Of a stretch of DNA of 5,429 nucleotides, positions 1-4,998 are shown piece by piece; within the stretch, counting starts at the first letter, position 1, and every line of letters begins with the position of its first letter. Under the pieces are notes generated by a model. The model searched no databases, was not told the DNA's origin, and saw only the letters and a program-made list of their open reading frames with translations. The DNA is taken from contig CALFIA010000005.1 of NCBI GenBank assembly GCA_937876275.1, positions 1-5,429 on the forward strand, read 5' to 3'. The position numbers and the translations under genes are program-made. This DNA is from an uncultured Actinomycetes bacterium. GTDB lineage: Bacteria > Actinomycetota > Actinomycetes > S36-B12.

Positions 1-428
1 GCAACGGCAAACACCGTCGGGAAGATGTCGAAGCGTGCGACGAGAACAGGGCCGACAGCCAGCCCGCCGATCACCCAGGCCCAGGCGCCGTTGAAGCGGC
101 CGACACCTGTTTCGTTGCGGCCGGCGTTCATGAGCAGGAGCAGAAGTGCGAGGTCAGCGACAAAGGCGAGAACGACGAATCCGAAGACCGGATCAGGCCC
201 GGTAAAACGCGAGAGCCAGAAGAGCACGCCGGCACCGGGCGGGTACTGCCAATAGGCATCGCCCACCGGGAACTGACGATTCGAGAGCAGGATCGTCCAG
301 GTTGAATACAGGCGCACATCGGGCAGGAAGTTATCGGCCCAGATGAGCACCTGAATGAGGATGAGAAGACGGCTGGTGAACCACGCGATCAGGACAGCGG
401 GCACACTCGGCCGCCATCGGTTGATCAT
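1..428 (-). CDS. GT87-type polyprenol-phosphate-mannose-dependent mannosyltransferase, N-terminal part (runs off the left edge)
   Basis: The visible part is 142 codons of an integral membrane protein. A hydrophobic segment lies at about residues 9-30, others at about 80-100 and from 114 on. Between the first two is an extracytoplasmic-type loop with an Asp (D37, DVRLYSTW) and the motif YWQYPPGAG (59-67); ARFDIFP follows at 131-137. The Asp after TM1, the YPPGA motif and the R-[FY]-D-x-[FV]-P motif are typical of GT-C family GT87 (DUF2029), which transfers mannose from a polyprenyl-phosphate donor on the outer membrane face, as in PIM, lipomannan or other mannosylated envelope polymers. The acceptor cannot be told. 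The start is firm: an in-frame TAG lies four codons upstream and no other start lies between. There is no Shine-Dalgarno; a TAGTCT box suggests a leaderless mRNA. The gene follows fadD by 26 nt on the same strand. The C-terminal part is outside the window. Confidence 0.82.
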   Translation of the reverse strand, partial: MINRWRPSVPAVLIAWFTSRLLILIQVLIWADNFLPDVRLYSTWTILLSNRQFPVGDAYWQYPPGAGVLFWLSRFTGPDPVFGFVVLAFVADLALLLLLMNAGRNETGVGRFNGAWAWVIGGLAVGPVLVARFDIFPTVFAV

Positions 429-434
429 GGCGCC

Positions 435-440
435 AGACTA
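435..440 (-). promoter_or_regulatory. Putative -10 box (TAGTCT) for a leaderless GT87 mRNA
   Basis: On the minus strand TAGTCT sits exactly 6 nt before the ATG at 428. It fits the actinobacterial sigma-A -10 pattern TANNNT, and the spacing would put the transcript start at the A of the start codon. No Shine-Dalgarno is present, which agrees. No convincing -35 hexamer is seen. The same arrangement recurs before two other genes here, which raises confidence. The GT87 gene could also be reached by readthrough from fadD. Confidence 0.5.
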
Positions 441-460
441 TCGAGTGCTGTCGATCAGTC
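436..460 (-). repeat. Imperfect inverted repeat between fadD and the GT87 gene
   Basis: Arms GACTATCGA (436-444) and TCGATCAGTC (451-460) are complementary except for one bulged base, with a 6-nt loop. The repeat spans the fadD stop codon (455-457) and the proposed GT87 -10 box. In RNA it gives a 9-bp, AT-rich stem. No U-tract follows, so it is not a standard intrinsic terminator. It could be an operator, an attenuating or processing hairpin, or chance. Confidence 0.3.
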
Positions 461-2257
461 CTTCGCGTAGAGCGCCGCGACTTCGTCGGCAGATTCCTTC
501 ATCACGACGCCGCGCTTGAGGCTCAGTTTCGCCGTGAGCTGCCCGCCCGCCTCAGTCCAGTCGACGGGCAAGATGGCGAACTTCTTGATCGCCTCGGCAT
601 GCGAGACCGCCTTATTCGCATCGTCGATGGCCTCTTGCACGGTGGCACGGAAGGCGTCGTCGTTCACGAGCGACTCGAGGGCGGTGTCGGCAGGGCGATT
701 GTTCATGCTCAACCACGCGGGCAAGGTGTCGCGATCAATGGTGACCAGTGCAGCAATGTACGGCTGGGCATCACCGACGACCATGCACTGCGAGACCAGC
801 CAGTGCGCGCGAAGTCGATCTTCCAGCACTGCCGGTGCCACGTTCTTGCCGCCGGCCGTCACCAGGATCTCCTTCTTGCGGCCGGTGATGCGCACGAATC
901 CGTCGTCATCGATCTCGCCGAGGTCACCTGAATGGAACCAGCCGTCGGGGTCAATGACCTCCATCGTGGCGTCAGGGTTGTTCCAGTAGCCGGGGAAGAC
1001 CTGCGCGCCCTTCCAGAGGAGCTCGCCGTCGTCGCCGACGTGCGCCGTGGTGCCGGGAATCGGCTGGCCGACGGTGCCGATGCGCAGGGCGTCGGGGCGA
1101 TTTACCGTGACGGCCGCGGTGGTCTCGGTCAGGCCGTAGCCCTCGAGGATCGTGATGCCGATTCCGCGGTAGAAGTGACCCAGGCGTGCGCCCAGGGGAG
1201 CGCCACCGGAAATGGCCCACTCGACCTTGCCGCCGAGCGCCGTGCGCAGCTTGGAGTACACCAGCTTGTCGAAGACCTTGTGCTTCAGCGAGAGCACGAT
1301 GCCGGGGCGACCTGTCTCCTGCGCGGTGCTGTAGTCGATGGCGACCTGAGCGGCGGTGTCGAAGATGTGACCCTTGCCTGCGGTGACCGCCTTCTGCTGT
1401 GACGAGTTGTAGACCTTCTCGAAGACGCGCGGCACGGCCAGCAGGAAGGTCGGCTTGAACGCGGCGAGCGCAGGCAGCAGATTGGTGATGTCAGGGGAGT
1501 GGCCCATGCGCACGCGAGCCAGGACACAGCCGTGCTGGATCGCGCGGCCGAACACGTGCGCAATCGGCAGGAAGAGCAAGGTCGAGGAATCCTTCTGCAT
1601 GAAAACGTCTGGCAGACCATGCACGACGTTCTGCACCTCGAACATGAAGTTCTCGTGCGTCAGAACGCAGCCCTTGGGTCGACCCGTCGTACCAGAGGTG
1701 TAGATCAAGGTCGCGACGGAATCCGGATGCAAGGTTGCGCGGCGATCCTCCAAAGTCTCATCGCTGACAGACATGCCTGATTCGTTCAAGAGTGCAAGGT
1801 CATCACTCTCGATCACCCAGCAGTGCCGCACCTCAGGGGTACGTGGGGAAACCTCATCGAACAGTCGCTTGTTCTTCTGGCTCTCGGTGACGATGGCGAC
1901 GGCACCTGAATCGGTGAGGATCCACTCCAGCTGCTCGGCGGAGGAAGTCTCGTAGACCGGAACGCTGATGGCACCGGCGTACCAGACCGCATAGTCCAGG
2001 AGGGTCCACTCGTAGCGGGTGCGCGACATGATCGCGATGCGCTGGCCTACCTCCAGGCCGCTGGCGATCAGGCCCTTCGCGAGGGCGCGGACCTCATCGA
2101 GGAACTGGACAGAGGTGACGTCATGCCAGGCTCCATCGCGCTCGACACTCATGATCGGCAGCTGCGGGTAGAGCCGGGCGTTATCGAGGATGTAGTCGAC
2201 AACGCTTCCGTTCACGGGTGGGTTCACCCGGGCTGGGGTGGTGAATTCGCGCAGCAC
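455..2257 (-). CDS. fadD: Long-chain fatty-acid--CoA ligase (AMP-forming), FadD15 type
   Basis: A cytosolic or membrane-associated enzyme of the ANL superfamily: fatty acid + ATP + CoA gives acyl-CoA + AMP + PPi. Numbered from the GTG chosen here (600 residues, the length recalled for M. tuberculosis FadD15), the P-loop YTSGTTGRPKG is at 186-196, GYGLTET at 373-379, HSGDLGEID at 442-450 with the ribose-binding Asp445, and the hinge region GRKKEI at 459-464. The small C-terminal domain ends near residue 600. An ATG at 2350 would add 31 residues, but GAGGAG lies 6 nt before the GTG at 2257 and the protein then begins MLREFTTPA, like FadD15 homologues. Oddity: where relatives usually read LTPxLKxKR, this protein reads LTAKLSLKR, so the adenylation Lys position holds Ser579 and a Lys lies two residues earlier (577). 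It is divergent from the phosphoesterase gene and tandem with GT87. Chain-length preference is unknown. Confidence 0.93.
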   Translation of the reverse strand: MLREFTTPARVNPPVNGSVVDYILDNARLYPQLPIMSVERDGAWHDVTSVQFLDEVRALAKGLIASGLEVGQRIAIMSRTRYEWTLLDYAVWYAGAISVPVYETSSAEQLEWILTDSGAVAIVTESQKNKRLFDEVSPRTPEVRHCWVIESDDLALLNESGMSVSDETLEDRRATLHPDSVATLIYTSGTTGRPKGCVLTHENFMFEVQNVVHGLPDVFMQKDSSTLLFLPIAHVFGRAIQHGCVLARVRMGHSPDITNLLPALAAFKPTFLLAVPRVFEKVYNSSQQKAVTAGKGHIFDTAAQVAIDYSTAQETGRPGIVLSLKHKVFDKLVYSKLRTALGGKVEWAISGGAPLGARLGHFYRGIGITILEGYGLTETTAAVTVNRPDALRIGTVGQPIPGTTAHVGDDGELLWKGAQVFPGYWNNPDATMEVIDPDGWFHSGDLGEIDDDGFVRITGRKKEILVTAGGKNVAPAVLEDRLRAHWLVSQCMVVGDAQPYIAALVTIDRDTLPAWLSMNNRPADTALESLVNDDAFRATVQEAIDDANKAVSHAEAIKKFAILPVDWTEAGGQLTAKLSLKRGVVMKESADEVAALYAKD

Positions 2258-2263
2258 AGCCGT

Positions 2264-2269
2264 CTCCTC
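2264..2269 (-). promoter_or_regulatory. Shine-Dalgarno GAGGAG that sets the fadD start at GTG 2257
   Basis: GAGGAG on the minus strand is followed by 6 nt and GTG CTG CGC GAA TTC. It is the best ribosome site upstream of fadD. The ATG at 2350 has no purine-rich site in front of it. This is the main reason for choosing the 600-residue form. Confidence 0.72.
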
Positions 2270-2288
2270 AGTTTGGGCTTTCTTGCCG

Positions 2289-2303
2289 ATCACGTTACGC
2301 GAT
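2289..2303. promoter_or_regulatory. 15-bp near-perfect inverted repeat, candidate operator in the fadD divergent region
   Basis: ATCACGT-T-ACGCGAT has two 7-bp half-sites that match at six of seven positions around a central base. It lies in the 107-bp gap between the divergent fadD and phosphoesterase genes, 32 bp upstream of the fadD start, and covers the best -10 candidate for fadD. The size and symmetry fit a dimeric helix-turn-helix repressor such as a TetR- or GntR-type regulator, which often control acyl-CoA synthetase genes. The regulator is not in the window. Confidence 0.4.
2292..2297 (-). promoter_or_regulatory. Possible -10 box (TAACGT) of fadD
   Basis: TAACGT on the minus strand fits TANNNT. 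It would place a transcript start near 2285 and give a leader of about 28 nt that contains the GAGGAG site. The -35 region is weak (CCTGAG at 17-bp spacing). It lies inside the 15-bp inverted repeat, so a bound repressor would block it. Confidence 0.3.
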
Positions 2304-2352
2304 TCCCCGTCCCGCTCAGGGAGGTTCGGACAAGTAGGTATGCGAGTCATGG

Positions 2353-2358
2353 CATTGT
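2353..2358 (+). promoter_or_regulatory. Weak -10-like hexamer (CATTGT) before the phosphoesterase gene
   Basis: CATTGT lies exactly 6 nt before the ATG at 2365, the same spacing as the TAGNCT boxes elsewhere here. It has the A at position 2 and T at position 6 of TANNNT but lacks the first T. The gene has no Shine-Dalgarno, so leaderless transcription is plausible. TAGGTA at 2335-2340 is an alternative. Confidence 0.3.
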
Positions 2359-2364
2359 GGGCCT

Positions 2365-3144
2365 ATGCGGATTCATGTCGTCAGCGATGTGCATGGCGCC
2401 GCCGACGAGTTGGCCCGCTCCGCAGATGGGGCCGATCTGTTCGTCTGTCTCGGCGATCTGATCCTCTTTCTCGACTATGACAACCCCGAGCGGGGCATTC
2501 ACGCCGATCTCTTCGGCCCAGATCACACTCGGGCCTATATCGCCGCCCGCACCGCCGGCCGGTTCGAGGATGCCCGTGAGATCAGCGCCGCTGCATGGGC
2601 GGGGCGAGGCATCGTCGATCCGAGGGATCGATGGGCTGTTCTCGAGGGGATGGTGGCTGCGCAGTACGCCGAGCTGTTCGCAGCCATGCCGACCCCCGCA
2701 CTGCTGACCTACGGCAATGTCGACGTTCCGAGCCTGTGGCCTGACTTCCTGCGTGATGGCCATCGCGTGGTCGATGGCGAGGTGGTCGAGCACCAAGGCA
2801 AGCGCCTGGGTTTCGTCGGCGGTGGTCTGGTCAGCCCGATGCGCACTCCCTATGAGCTCACTCCTGAGGACTATGCGGCCAAGATCGAGAACCTGGGCGA
2901 AGTCGACATCCTCTTCACTCACATTCCGCCCAAGGTGCCCGAGCTCAACTACGACGTGGTGGCCCGACGCTTCGAGATCGGCAGTGCCGCGGTGCGCGAG
3001 TACATCGAGCGGGTGCAGCCTGATTACGCGCTGTTCGGTCATGTGCATCAGCCTCTTCAGCCTCGATATCGAATCGGGCGCACCGAGTGCCTGAATGTCG
3101 GCCACTTCCATGGCACGGGCGTCCCCTACGTGCTCGAGGTCTGA
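2365..3144 (+). CDS. Calcineurin-like metallophosphoesterase
   Basis: A 259-residue cytosolic protein with no signal peptide or membrane segment. It carries the complete dimetal phosphoesterase set in order: SDVHG (7-11; D8, H10), GDL (30-32; bridging D31), GNVD (117-120; N118 with D120), TH (185-186; H186) and GHVH (225-228; H226, H228). It should therefore be an active Mn/Fe-type phosphatase or phosphodiesterase. The roughly 85-residue stretch between GDL and GNVD is longer than in the smallest YfcE-like enzymes and probably forms a helical cap that shapes substrate choice. Substrate is unknown; nucleotide, sugar-phosphate and lipid-phosphate substrates are all possible. The ATG is supported by the strand MRIHVVSDVHG starting at once. 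It is divergent from fadD by 107 bp and lies 34 bp before the SRPBCC gene, so it may join that transcript. Confidence 0.88.
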   Translation: MRIHVVSDVHGAADELARSADGADLFVCLGDLILFLDYDNPERGIHADLFGPDHTRAYIAARTAGRFEDAREISAAAWAGRGIVDPRDRWAVLEGMVAAQYAELFAAMPTPALLTYGNVDVPSLWPDFLRDGHRVVDGEVVEHQGKRLGFVGGGLVSPMRTPYELTPEDYAAKIENLGEVDILFTHIPPKVPELNYDVVARRFEIGSAAVREYIERVQPDYALFGHVHQPLQPRYRIGRTECLNVGHFHGTGVPYVLEV

Positions 3145-3147
3145 ACC

Positions 3148-3163
3148 CGCGCTGCGCAGCACG
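3148..3163. repeat. 16-bp imperfect palindrome upstream of the SRPBCC gene
   Basis: CGCGCTGC-GCAGCACG matches at seven of eight positions and has the perfect 10-bp core GCTGCGCAGC (3151-3160). It fills most of the short gap after the phosphoesterase stop and ends 3 bp before the proposed TAGCCT -10 box. It could be an operator. It has no T-tract, so it is not a clear terminator. A short GC-rich palindrome can arise by chance in such DNA. Confidence 0.28.
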
Positions 3164-3166
3164 GAG

Positions 3167-3172
3167 TAGCCT
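3167..3172 (+). promoter_or_regulatory. Putative -10 box (TAGCCT) for a leaderless SRPBCC mRNA
   Basis: TAGCCT fits TANNNT and sits exactly 6 nt before the ATG at 3179. GGAG at 3163-3166 is 12 nt from the ATG, too far for a normal ribosome site. No clear -35 hexamer is seen. The box implies that the SRPBCC-ATPase-small protein unit has its own promoter. Confidence 0.5.
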
Positions 3173-3178
3173 TCACTC

Positions 3179-3634
3179 ATGGCCGAGCAGACGCAGTCCA
3201 GCATCGTGATCGATGCCTCACCCGCCCAGATCATGGCGGTTATTGCCGATCTCGTGGCCTACCCCGACTGGAGTGACGGCATCACGTCCGTGAAGATCCT
3301 CAGCATCTACGAGGATGATCGCCGACCGGCGGATGCTCGCTTCCAGCTGGCCTCCGGCCCCATCAAGGACACCTACGAGCTTGAGTACGACTGGGAGGGC
3401 GACCACAAGGTCACCTGGAAGCTCACCAAGGCCGATGTCCTGACAGCCATGGATGGCGCGTACGTCCTGATCGACAACGGCAATGGCTCGACCACGGTCG
3501 AGTACAGGCTCGCCGTCGACGTGAAGATCCCGATGATCGGAATGCTCAAGCGCAAGGCCGAGAAGGTCATCGTCGAAACTGCCCTGAAGGGCCTCAAGAA
3601 GCGCGTGGAGTCCGGTGCGACTTCTGCTTCTTAG
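3179..3634 (+). CDS. SRPBCC (START/polyketide cyclase-like) family protein
   Basis: A 151-residue protein matching a single SRPBCC domain. The N-terminal strand SSIVIDASPAQI is followed by a helix and the characteristic VAYPDW (26-31). Then come alternating beta strands to about residue 115 and a long C-terminal amphipathic helix (about 120-144) that closes the hydrophobic cavity. Such proteins bind or transfer lipids or other apolar ligands; catalysis is not predictable. It resembles M. tuberculosis Rv2185c (TB16.3), which from memory also lies next to an ArsA-like gene and near fadD15. An in-frame TAG four codons upstream fixes the ATG. Its last 20 nt overlap the ATPase gene, so the two products are probably made together. 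There is no signal peptide or membrane helix. Confidence 0.85.
   Translation: MAEQTQSSIVIDASPAQIMAVIADLVAYPDWSDGITSVKILSIYEDDRRPADARFQLASGPIKDTYELEYDWEGDHKVTWKLTKADVLTAMDGAYVLIDNGNGSTTVEYRLAVDVKIPMIGMLKRKAEKVIVETALKGLKKRVESGATSAS
3607..3610 (+). promoter_or_regulatory. Short Shine-Dalgarno (GGAG) for the ATPase gene
   Basis: GGAG inside the SRPBCC coding end lies 4 nt before the GTG at 3615. The next residues (RLLLLSGTGG) form the first strand and loop of the ATPase fold, so the start cannot be much later. Terminating ribosomes on the SRPBCC gene pass over this site, which suits coupled translation. Confidence 0.5.
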
Positions 3635-4661
3635 CGGCACCGGCGGAGCCGGCACGAGCACGATTGCTCGCGCGACCGCGCTTCAGGCGGTCGCCGACGG
3701 TGCTCGTGTTCAGCTCATCGACCTGGGCAATGTGCGAGAGGCCTCGGTAGCCCGCGCTGCTGCCGGCCAGTGGCTGGGAGCGCTCGCCGCCGACATCTTG
3801 GTGCTGCGTGATTCGGAACGAGTCCTACCCGAGGAGCTCGCCGTAGGTCCGGGCGTTGACGAGTTCCTAGCCTTGGCTGCAATCGCGGAATGCGCGAGTG
3901 ATCAGGAGATTGACTTCGTCGTCGTGGACGTTGGGCCGTTAGGCCATCTCGCACGACTTCTCATGACGATCGACACCCTTGAGGTGATTGCGGCCGCCTT
4001 GATGACTCCGGCCATGGCCATCGCTCGTGACGATGTCGACACTCCGCTCAGCGAATTGCGTACTGAACTTCAGAACATTCGCGAATGTCTTCACAGTGGC
4101 GACACGGCGATCCGACTCGTGTGCTTGCCCGACGATCGCAGCATTCGAGAGCTCGAGAGCGCAGCGCTGATCGCTTCCCTTTACGGCGTCGACGTGGACC
4201 TGATCTACGTCAATCAGGTACCACGCGAGAAAGATGATTGGCCGAAGTCCTGGGCGTCATCTCGTCGTCGTCAAGCCCGGGCCATCGTGGAGAGCTCGGC
4301 GGCCATCCCCACTCGCATCCTGCCGCTGCGTGAGCAGCAGGGCGATGCTGTCGTTACGCGATTGCGCGTGGTCAAGAAGAACCGCCCTGTCTGGAGCCAT
4401 CACGCCGAGTCAGATTCGGAGAGAGTCGAATCGACGGCAACGGGGTTCGCCTGGAACATTCCGGTGCACATTCCCTCCCGAGGTGAGTTGCGCATCTGTC
4501 GCACTGACGATCGCGCCATTATCGAGATTGATGGTGTGACGCGGGTGCGTGAATTGCCGTCGGTCCTGCGCCGTTGCATCATGACGCGCGCCGTGGCCAC
4601 TCCGAACGGGCTCAGAATTGAGCTCGAGCCTGATCCCGACGTGTGGAGGAGCAATGGCTGA
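3615..4661 (+). CDS. ArsA/Get3-like ATPase with degenerate P-loop and C-terminal HSP20-like domain
   Basis: A 348-residue soluble protein of the SIMIBI ArsA family. Family signs: a first strand and P-loop LLLLSGTGGAGTST (3-16); VVVDVGPLGHLARLL (102-116), the counterpart of the ArsA DTAPTGHTLRLL signature; RLVCLPDDRSIRELES (167-182); and IYVNQV (197-202) with the adenine-side Asn200. A C-terminal segment (about 278-340, FAWNIPVHIPSRGELRI onward) looks like the ArsA HSP20-like domain. The P-loop aligns with the deviant Walker A GKGGVGKTT as GTGGAGTST, so both the signature and catalytic lysines are Thr. The usual STDPA switch reads LIDLGN. Loss of ATP hydrolysis is likely; weak nucleotide binding is possible. 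The protein is also shorter than many ArsA proteins. It overlaps SRPBCC by 20 nt and the next gene by 8 nt. M. tuberculosis Rv2184c is the likely counterpart. An arsenite role is unlikely: no Cys metal site is seen. Confidence 0.82.
   Translation: MRLLLLSGTGGAGTSTIARATALQAVADGARVQLIDLGNVREASVARAAAGQWLGALAADILVLRDSERVLPEELAVGPGVDEFLALAAIAECASDQEIDFVVVDVGPLGHLARLLMTIDTLEVIAAALMTPAMAIARDDVDTPLSELRTELQNIRECLHSGDTAIRLVCLPDDRSIRELESAALIASLYGVDVDLIYVNQVPREKDDWPKSWASSRRRQARAIVESSAAIPTRILPLREQQGDAVVTRLRVVKKNRPVWSHHAESDSERVESTATGFAWNIPVHIPSRGELRICRTDDRAIIEIDGVTRVRELPSVLRRCIMTRAVATPNGLRIELEPDPDVWRSNG
4645..4651 (+). promoter_or_regulatory. Shine-Dalgarno GGAGGAG for the small CxxC protein
   Basis: GGAGGAG ends 2 nt before the ATG at 4654, or 4 nt if the GGAGG core is used. 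It lies inside the ATPase coding end. It decides the start against an in-frame ATG at 4618, which has no such site and would overlap the ATPase gene by 44 nt. Confidence 0.7.
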
Positions 4662-4989
4662 ACGCTCGACTCCATGGTGGTTCTCCGGCGATTCAACGGC
4701 AGGGGAGCCTGCTTCCGGTGACTCATCGACGACTCCTGGCTCGACCAACCCTGGCTCTGCTGATTCCGGCATGAGTCTGGGCTCGTTGATTGCCGGCGCC
4801 CAACAACTCTTCGACTGGGCCTCGGAGCTCGTGCTGGCACCCCATGCAGTTCATGGCGACCCGCGCGAGCACCCCGACTGCCTGATCTGCAAGGGCACGG
4901 CCCTCGTGCAAGGCGTGCGCAGTGAGCCTGTCTCGCCGCGAAGCCCTCGTGAGATCACGTGGATCCCCGTGGAACGTCAAGGGTTCTAG
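4654..4989 (+). CDS. Small protein with disordered N-terminus and H/CxxC cluster, function unknown
   Basis: A 111-residue protein not recognised with certainty. Residues 11-40 are rich in Ser, Thr, Gly, Pro and Asp and are probably disordered. Residues 41-63 (from MSLGSLIAGAQQLFDW) look like an amphipathic helix. Then comes H67-x5-H73-x2-C76-x2-C79 (HGDPREHPDCLIC), a plausible Zn(II) site, and a short C-terminal strand (ITWIPVER). There is no signal peptide or membrane segment. Short actinobacterial proteins with a Cys cluster are recalled near ArsA-like and glucokinase genes, and M. tuberculosis Rv2183c occupies the matching place, but homology cannot be confirmed here. It overlaps the ATPase gene by 8 nt and has a strong Shine-Dalgarno, so it is probably made together with the ATPase and may be its partner. 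Its stop codon is part of the proposed promoter of the next gene. Confidence 0.75.
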   Translation: MAERSTPWWFSGDSTAGEPASGDSSTTPGSTNPGSADSGMSLGSLIAGAQQLFDWASELVLAPHAVHGDPREHPDCLICKGTALVQGVRSEPVSPRSPREITWIPVERQGF

Positions 4990-4992
4990 GCT
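4987..4992 (+). promoter_or_regulatory. Putative -10 box (TAGGCT) for a leaderless ROK kinase mRNA, containing the upstream stop codon
   Basis: TAGGCT fits TANNNT and lies exactly 6 nt before the GTG at 4999. Its first three bases are the stop codon of the small-protein gene. No Shine-Dalgarno precedes the ROK start. There is no clear -35 hexamer. Readthrough from the upstream operon is also possible. Confidence 0.5.
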
Positions 4993-4998
4993 GTGACC

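Noticed and set aside
25..255. Plus-strand open frame of 76 codons at the left edge.
   Set aside because: It is antisense to the GT87 gene, whose YPPGA and RFDxFP motifs and membrane segments are clear; the product is a low-complexity Arg/Ser/Thr/Pro string.
516..1402. Long plus-strand open frames (516-989, 599-931, 932-1402) under fadD.
   Set aside because: They are antisense to an intact acyl-CoA synthetase with all ANL motifs and show no domain of their own.
3148..3163. Intrinsic terminator after the phosphoesterase gene.
   Set aside because: The palindrome has no T-tract on either strand, and the next gene starts 15 bp later on the same strand.
2347..3234. A 295-codon minus-strand open frame that ends with an ATGA overlap at the upstream fadD ATG, as if coupled to it.
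   Set aside because: It lies antisense to the phosphoesterase, whose frame holds every catalytic motif in order. The antisense product shows no recognisable domain, and the fadD start is better placed at 2257, so the apparent coupling is chance in high-GC DNA.
4618..4653. A 12-residue N-terminal extension of the small CxxC protein from ATG 4618.
   Set aside because: There is no ribosome site before 4618, and GGAGGAG stands directly before ATG 4654.
3615..4661. Arsenite efflux or resistance role for the ArsA-like gene.
   Set aside because: There is no arsB, arsC, arsD or arsR nearby, no metal-binding Cys triad is seen, and the P-loop lysines are missing.
4993..4998. ROK kinase start at GTG 4993.
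   Set aside because: Possible, but it adds only two residues, has no Shine-Dalgarno, and would sit directly against the TAGGCT box; GTG 4999 has the 6-nt spacing seen at other leaderless starts. Kept as an alternative.
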